Of a DNA stretch of 64,000 nucleotides, positions 60,335 to 64,000 are shown one piece after another. Location of the stretch: assembly GCF_009758125.1 (NCBI RefSeq), contig NZ_WRXO01000010.1:186001-250000 (forward strand), written 5' to 3'. Numbering within the stretch: the stretch's first letter is position 1; each line of letters starts with the position of its first letter. The notes below the pieces were generated by a model that was not told where the DNA came from, made no database searches, and worked only from the letters and a program-made list of their open reading frames with translations. The position numbers and the translations under genes were made by a program. This DNA comes from Chitinophaga oryziterrae. Lineage in GTDB: Bacteria > Bacteroidota > Bacteroidia > Chitinophagales > Chitinophagaceae.

Positions 60335-61747
60335 ATGGCTTGTGCCGGATGTGGTACAGGTGCAGAGGGGAAGCCGTCAGGATGCAAAAGCAATGGAGGT
60401 TGCAGTACTGGAGGCTGCAACAGGCTTAATGTATTTGACTGGTTGGCCAATATTCCCTTAAGTGACAGCTTAGCACCATTTGATATTATTGAAGTAAGTT
60501 TTAACAACGGTAGCCGCAAGGATTTTTTCCGCAATGTCACCAAGCAGTTTCTCGACAAGGGAGAAATGGTTACAGTAGAAGGAGTTAGCGGTTTTGATGT
60601 TGGCCAGGTGACCCTCACCGGAGAACTGGTAAAACTACAGATGAAGAAACGTCGCATAGAAGATACCCCCGAGGTGAAAAAAGTGCTGCGTCGATCTACG
60701 AATGAAGACCTTAACCGCATGGGCGATAACAAAGCCCGCGAAAAAGAAGCCCTCATCAAAGCCAGAGCAATGGCCCGTAGTATCGGTCTTGAAATGAAAC
60801 TTGCAGAAGTGGAGATTCAGGCAGACGGACGTAAAGCTACTTTCTTCTACACCGCCGATGACAGGGTGGATTTCCGTGAACTGATTAAATTATACGCCGG
60901 CGAATTCAGGGTAAAGGTGGAAATGCGCCAGATAGGTGCCCGCCAGGAAGCCGGTAAAGTAGGTGGTATCGGAAGCTGTGGAAGGGAACTTTGTTGTTCC
61001 ACCTGGTTAACAGACTTCAAAAGCGTAAATACTACTGCTGCACGTTACCAGAATCTCTCTATCAACCAGGCCAAACTTTCCGGCCAGTGCGGACGTCTTA
61101 AATGCTGTCTGAACTATGAGCTGGATACTTACCTGGATGCGCTGAAAGAATTCCCGGAAGATGCAGATAACATTGAAACGACTAATGGTGTTGCTTCCCT
61201 CCAGAAGAGAGACATCTTTAAAAACCTGATGTGGTATTCCTACGGAGACAGTAATAAGCAATATCCGCTTACTATTACCCGTGTAAAAGAAATACGTCAG
61301 CTGAACAGGCAGGGTATTAAACCCGAAGACCTGAAACCGGTAGAGGTTATTGCCGGTAAACCAAAAGAAACTGACCTTGGCTTTGCTGATGTAGTTGGAC
61401 AGATCAGCCTTCGCTCTCTGGAAAAAACCTCTCAGAAACGCAAGCATAAGGACAAGGAAAAACAAAAGCACAAACAAAAATCCCAGGATCAACCGCAGCA
61501 GCAACAGCCGCAACAACCTGGTAAAAAAGCTGATGGTAAGCCGGATGCCCGCCCGCCACAACAACAAAGGCAGCAGGAAAACAGACAGCAACAACCACAA
61601 AAGCCTAAACAGGAACAGCGTAATAATCCAAACCCAAGGCAACAGGGTCAGGGACAACAAGGCCCCGGTAACAACCCAAAAGGACCAAGGCCACAAGGAC
61701 AGGGAGGAAATAACCGCCCGCCTAAACCAAGGCAAAAACAACAATAG
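60335..61747 (+). CDS. ricT: PSP1-domain protein RicT
   Basis: A 470-residue protein. Its middle (about 45-285) is the PSP1 domain of RicT/YaaT, with CGRELCCSTWLTDF (Cys215, 220 and 221) and GQCGRLKCCLNYE (Cys252, 257 and 258), Fe-S or metal ligands of the Ric complex. The N-terminus adds a Cys-rich stretch (Cys3, 6, 17, 23 and 28), and a Gln/Pro/Lys/Asn-rich tail (about 370-470) is low complexity. In Bacillus the complex aids RNase Y and other regulation. The gene follows holB. Terminator at 61762-61798. Confidence 0.92.
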   Translation: MACAGCGTGAEGKPSGCKSNGGCSTGGCNRLNVFDWLANIPLSDSLAPFDIIEVSFNNGSRKDFFRNVTKQFLDKGEMVTVEGVSGFDVGQVTLTGELVKLQMKKRRIEDTPEVKKVLRRSTNEDLNRMGDNKAREKEALIKARAMARSIGLEMKLAEVEIQADGRKATFFYTADDRVDFRELIKLYAGEFRVKVEMRQIGARQEAGKVGGIGSCGRELCCSTWLTDFKSVNTTAARYQNLSINQAKLSGQCGRLKCCLNYELDTYLDALKEFPEDADNIETTNGVASLQKRDIFKNLMWYSYGDSNKQYPLTITRVKEIRQLNRQGIKPEDLKPVEVIAGKPKETDLGFADVVGQISLRSLEKTSQKRKHKDKEKQKHKQKSQDQPQQQQPQQPGKKADGKPDARPPQQQRQQENRQQQPQKPKQEQRNNPNPRQQGQGQQGPGNNPKGPRPQGQGGNNRPPKPRQKQQ

Positions 61748-61761
61748 TACATCTCATTCAT

Positions 61762-61798
61762 AAAAAAGAGGCCATCCTGATCGGATGGCCTCTTTTTT
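61762..61798. terminator. Terminator between ricT and the nucleoid-associated protein gene
   Basis: A perfect 16-bp stem (core GAGGCCATCC/GGATGGCCTC) has a 5-nt loop and A/T runs on both sides. It serves ricT and probably the opposite strand. Confidence 0.93.
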
Positions 61799-61822
61799 CA
61801 TGCAAACACCTGAAAAACAAAA

Positions 61823-61844
61823 AGGCCGTCCGAAAGAACAGCCT
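61823..61844 (-). terminator. Terminator of the nucleoid-associated protein gene
   Basis: A 9-bp stem (AGGCCGTCC with GGACAGCCT-like pairing, two wobbles, loop of four) is followed on the minus strand by a T-rich run. It is 45 nt after the stop. Confidence 0.7.
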
Positions 61845-61888
61845 TTGTTTAACAATTGGTTTTTGCTTATGAAAAAAAATTTAATCGA

Positions 61889-62941
61889 TTACGTTTCGTT
61901 CTCGAATAGTAATTTATAGTAAGACATGTTGGTAGCTTCATCAAATCCCCGTTCTATCATCTCCCTGTCACCATGGATATAGATATGGAAATTCCTATCC
62001 AGCTTCAGTACGCTCTTGAATACTTTTTGCTGCTTCTTCACCGCGGGTGAGGAAATATCAAACTCGTCAGGGATCTGCTGCTGAGACTCATGCTGAAAGT
62101 GATCCCGGTACTCCTTAAATGAAGCAATCGCTTCCGGATTCCCTAATACTTCCTGTGCAAAATCATCCAGCTGAAACTGCTCCTTTTCCTTAAAATACGC
62201 GGCTGATTTATTGAGCAGGTCTACCTGGTCCACTCTGCTGATCTCATATTCACTGGGCAATTTATCATGTATAAACTGCTTACACATGTTCACCGCAAGC
62301 TCTGTCTGATGATAACTGTCATCCCTGCGTTGAATCTGCAGAAACGAATCTTTCCAGTATACCGCCTCATTTTGCTTGCTGATGCTGTCTATAACACTGA
62401 CTTTGTACCCATTCTCTTCTTCAGTGTTGTATACAAGACACCCTTTATCCAGCTTGTTTATATTGATCCCATCATCGTAGTTTACCTGGTAGCTCTCATT
62501 GGCAAGGAATACTTTCAGGTATGTGTCCCGGGTCTCTGATTTGAAGATCCCCAATGCTTCAACATCTTCCCCATCTACCTGGCATTTACTAAAGTACGCT
62601 ATGTATAGTTCTCCCCCTTTTATCTTCGGATGAGTGGAATGCTTATAGAGATGTTTTGCTATATTGACTGACTGCTCATGAAAATTGTCCCGATTCTCAA
62701 ATATACGACGGCAATACTGAAATATTTCATTTAATTGTAAATCAGCTTCATGGAAAAAACGGAAATATTCAGCACTGTTGGTAAATGGCTGAATGAAATA
62801 AGTTAAAAGCAACTGGCTGATCGTTTCATCCTGCAATTCAAGCGGGGCCTGCGAGCATATCAGGGCTTCTTCCTGCGAAGGGTTACCTACCTTATGTATA
62901 GATAGTAACTCAAGATCTTTAAATTCAGAAACATGTATCAT
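61889..62941 (-). CDS. Nucleoid-associated protein (NdpA/YejK family)
   Basis: A 350-residue protein from the ATG at 62941 (MIHVSEFKDLELLSIHKVGN); the frame begins 9 codons earlier. It matches the 37-kD nucleoid-associated protein family in length and in motifs such as ELYIAYFSKCQVDGEDVEALGIFK. The E. coli form (YejK) binds the chromosome and topoisomerase IV. The precise role is uncertain. It diverges from the SMP-30-like gene. Confidence 0.85.
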   Translation of the reverse strand: MIHVSEFKDLELLSIHKVGNPSQEEALICSQAPLELQDETISQLLLTYFIQPFTNSAEYFRFFHEADLQLNEIFQYCRRIFENRDNFHEQSVNIAKHLYKHSTHPKIKGGELYIAYFSKCQVDGEDVEALGIFKSETRDTYLKVFLANESYQVNYDDGININKLDKGCLVYNTEEENGYKVSVIDSISKQNEAVYWKDSFLQIQRRDDSYHQTELAVNMCKQFIHDKLPSEYEISRVDQVDLLNKSAAYFKEKEQFQLDDFAQEVLGNPEAIASFKEYRDHFQHESQQQIPDEFDISSPAVKKQQKVFKSVLKLDRNFHIYIHGDREMIERGFDEATNMSYYKLLFENET

Positions 62942-63009
62942 GGCGGGGCGAAAATACAGATTCCCCATATCTTTTCTTAACTTGATACTTCAACGTCAAT
63001 ATTTTTATC

Positions 63010-63900
63010 ATGAAACAACATATCTGTTTATTACTGGCTGTAACCGCAGGCTACACAGCTATGGCACAGGTAAAGACTTCAGAGCTGTACAAAACACAGG
63101 ACCTTACCAAAGAGAAAATGTTTTCAGTGAATATCGAAGGCCCCAACTTTGACAAAGCCGGCAACCTCTATGTAGTGAACTTCCTGCGGGATGGTACAAT
63201 AGGGAAGATCAGCCTCAAAGACGGCAGCGGTGAAATCTTTGTGAGCCTTCCTGATAGCAGCATAGGCAACAGCATCCAGTTTAACAGCAAAGGGAACATG
63301 TATCTCCCGGACTTTAAAGGGCACAACGTCCTTGAAGTAAATCCCAGGACCAAAAAAGTAAGTGTATACGTACATTCAGATAAATTTCACCAGCCTAATG
63401 ACCTCTGCGTAAACAGCCGTGATCAGGTATATGCTTCTGACCCCGACTGGAAAAACAACGGCGGACAGTTATGGCGTATTGATAAAGGAGGAAAGATGGT
63501 TCTCCTCGAAGGCAATATGGGTACTACCAATGGTATCGAACTTAGTCCGGATGAAAAGACCTTCTACGTAAACGAAAGCATTCAGCGCAAAATCTGGAAA
63601 TATGATGTTGATAAAGCCGGGAACATCAGCAACAAAAAACTCTTTGCAGAATATCCTGATTTTGGATTTGATGGGATGAAATGTGATAAAGCAGGTAACC
63701 TCTATGTTGCCCGCTGGGGTAAAGGCACTATCGTTGTCCTCTCCCCTGCCGGTAAAGAGATCAGAGAAATTCCCCTTACAGGTAAACAGTGCAGCAACTT
63801 AACCTTTGGTGGTAAAGACGGTAAGACCGTATTTGTAACTCTGCAGGATAGAAAATGTATGGAAATGTTCCGCGTAGCAATAGCCGGCAAACGATACTAA
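63010..63900 (+). CDS. SMP-30/gluconolactonase-like exported protein
   Basis: A 296-residue beta-propeller protein with a signal peptide (about 1-20, ending AMA). Repeats such as FDKAGNLYVVNFLRDGTIGKIS and CDKAGNLYVARWGKGTIVVLS, and the metal-binding candidates in HQPNDLCVNSRDQVYASDPDW and TTNGIELSPDEKTFYV, fit the SMP-30/gluconolaconase/LRE-like group. It would hydrolyse a sugar lactone or similar in the periplasm. It stands alone, followed by a terminator. Confidence 0.85.
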   Translation: MKQHICLLLAVTAGYTAMAQVKTSELYKTQDLTKEKMFSVNIEGPNFDKAGNLYVVNFLRDGTIGKISLKDGSGEIFVSLPDSSIGNSIQFNSKGNMYLPDFKGHNVLEVNPRTKKVSVYVHSDKFHQPNDLCVNSRDQVYASDPDWKNNGGQLWRIDKGGKMVLLEGNMGTTNGIELSPDEKTFYVNESIQRKIWKYDVDKAGNISNKKLFAEYPDFGFDGMKCDKAGNLYVARWGKGTIVVLSPAGKEIREIPLTGKQCSNLTFGGKDGKTVFVTLQDRKCMEMFRVAIAGKRY

Positions 63901-63942
63901 AAAAGAGAAGGTCGGTGCAAATGCACCGACCTTCTCTTTTTA
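63901..63942. terminator. Bidirectional terminator at the right end
   Basis: A perfect 20-bp stem (core GGTCGGTGCA/TGCACCGACC) with a 2-nt centre and A/T runs. It serves the SMP-30-like gene and the converging SDR gene. Confidence 0.93.
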
Positions 63943-63957
63943 TACAAAACGCTTAGA

Positions 63958-64000
63958 TTAGATATTCAATCCACCACAGGCACTGATCACCTGACCAGTT
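63958..64000 (-). CDS. SDR-family oxidoreductase, C-terminal end only (partial)
   Basis: The last 13 codons before a TAA on the minus strand read TGQVISACGGLNI. The TGQVIxxxGG pattern is the usual C-terminal end of short-chain dehydrogenases (FabG-like). The rest lies beyond the window. The substrate cannot be inferred. A strong terminator at 63901-63942 follows its stop. Confidence 0.7.
   Translation of the reverse strand, partial: TGQVISACGGLNI

Noticed and set aside
61007..61744. 245-codon minus-strand frame opposite ricT
   Set aside because: It is mostly hydrophobic because it is antisense to the Gln/Pro-rich tail. RicT motifs fix the real strand.

Overview
The window is chromosomal DNA of a gliding Bacteroidota, most likely Chitinophaga or a close relative in the Chitinophagaceae. 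The reasons are the gldE-gldD pair, a BatB-BatC pair, a long (plant/Bacteroidota-type) IspG, a two-gene MetH, CarB without its C-terminal regulatory domain, many small sigma/anti-sigma pairs, and promoters of the Bacteroidota form TTG-N(19-22)-TAnnTTTG. I saw no rRNA, tRNA, CRISPR array, complete insertion sequence or prophage. Most of the window is ordinary core genome with some accessory islets.

Layout. 0-4 kb: gliding genes gldE (cut by the window start) and gldD, a DUF3109 protein, the Fe-S protein LutB and a small Pmp3-like membrane protein. 4-6 kb: a leftward sigma factor with a chimeric anti-sigma/SusC-like/TonB-like membrane protein. 6-13 kb: comEC-purH and carB, all leftward. 13-18 kb: a DeoR regulator with an MFS transporter, facing a deoxyribonucleotidase. 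Next is an AT-rich islet with a degenerate Y1-transposase-like protein, a double-HTH protein and a small HTH-like protein. 18-25 kb: acs, an alpha/beta hydrolase, an L,D-transpeptidase and an M16 peptidase. 25-28 kb: a second sigma/anti-sigma operon with a barrel protein and a small lipoprotein. 28-36 kb: kbl, a class D beta-lactamase lipoprotein, batB-batC, ispG, a possible leftward small RNA, a small secreted basic protein and a LysR regulator. 36-39 kb: a lipocalin-like lipoprotein, a third sigma/anti-sigma cassette with two paralogous anti-sigma genes (all three genes appear to start with TTG), and an SRPBCC protein.

39-49 kb: a PD-(D/E)XK nuclease that looks like a helicase-nuclease stripped of its motor, an Ig-like lipoprotein, recR, a promoter-backed small protein, split metH, exonuclease III, DUF4286, HU, and a 42-residue THX-type ribosomal protein. 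49-56 kb: pdxH, a DUF3298/RsiV-like lipoprotein, then the leftward translation operon rplM-rpsI-rpsB-tsf-pyrH with a clear promoter, and a zinc metallopeptidase. 56-64 kb: radA, comF, a glutathione peroxidase, the DNA polymerase III delta-prime subunit, ricT, a nucleoid-associated protein, an SMP-30-like protein and the last 13 codons of an SDR oxidoreductase.

How the parts fit. Three separate sigma/anti-sigma units suggest layered envelope signalling. The TonB/SusC-like parts of the first unit tie it to outer-membrane transport. The candidates most worth a second look are the 15.9-17.9 kb islet, the motor-less nuclease, the TTG-start sigma cassette with its conserved 29-nt block, the permuted SusC/TonB anti-sigma chimera, and two putative unannotated transcripts (34.3-34.5 kb leftward; one ending at about 56.1 kb rightward). 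All functional calls come from reading the sequence; no database search was run.
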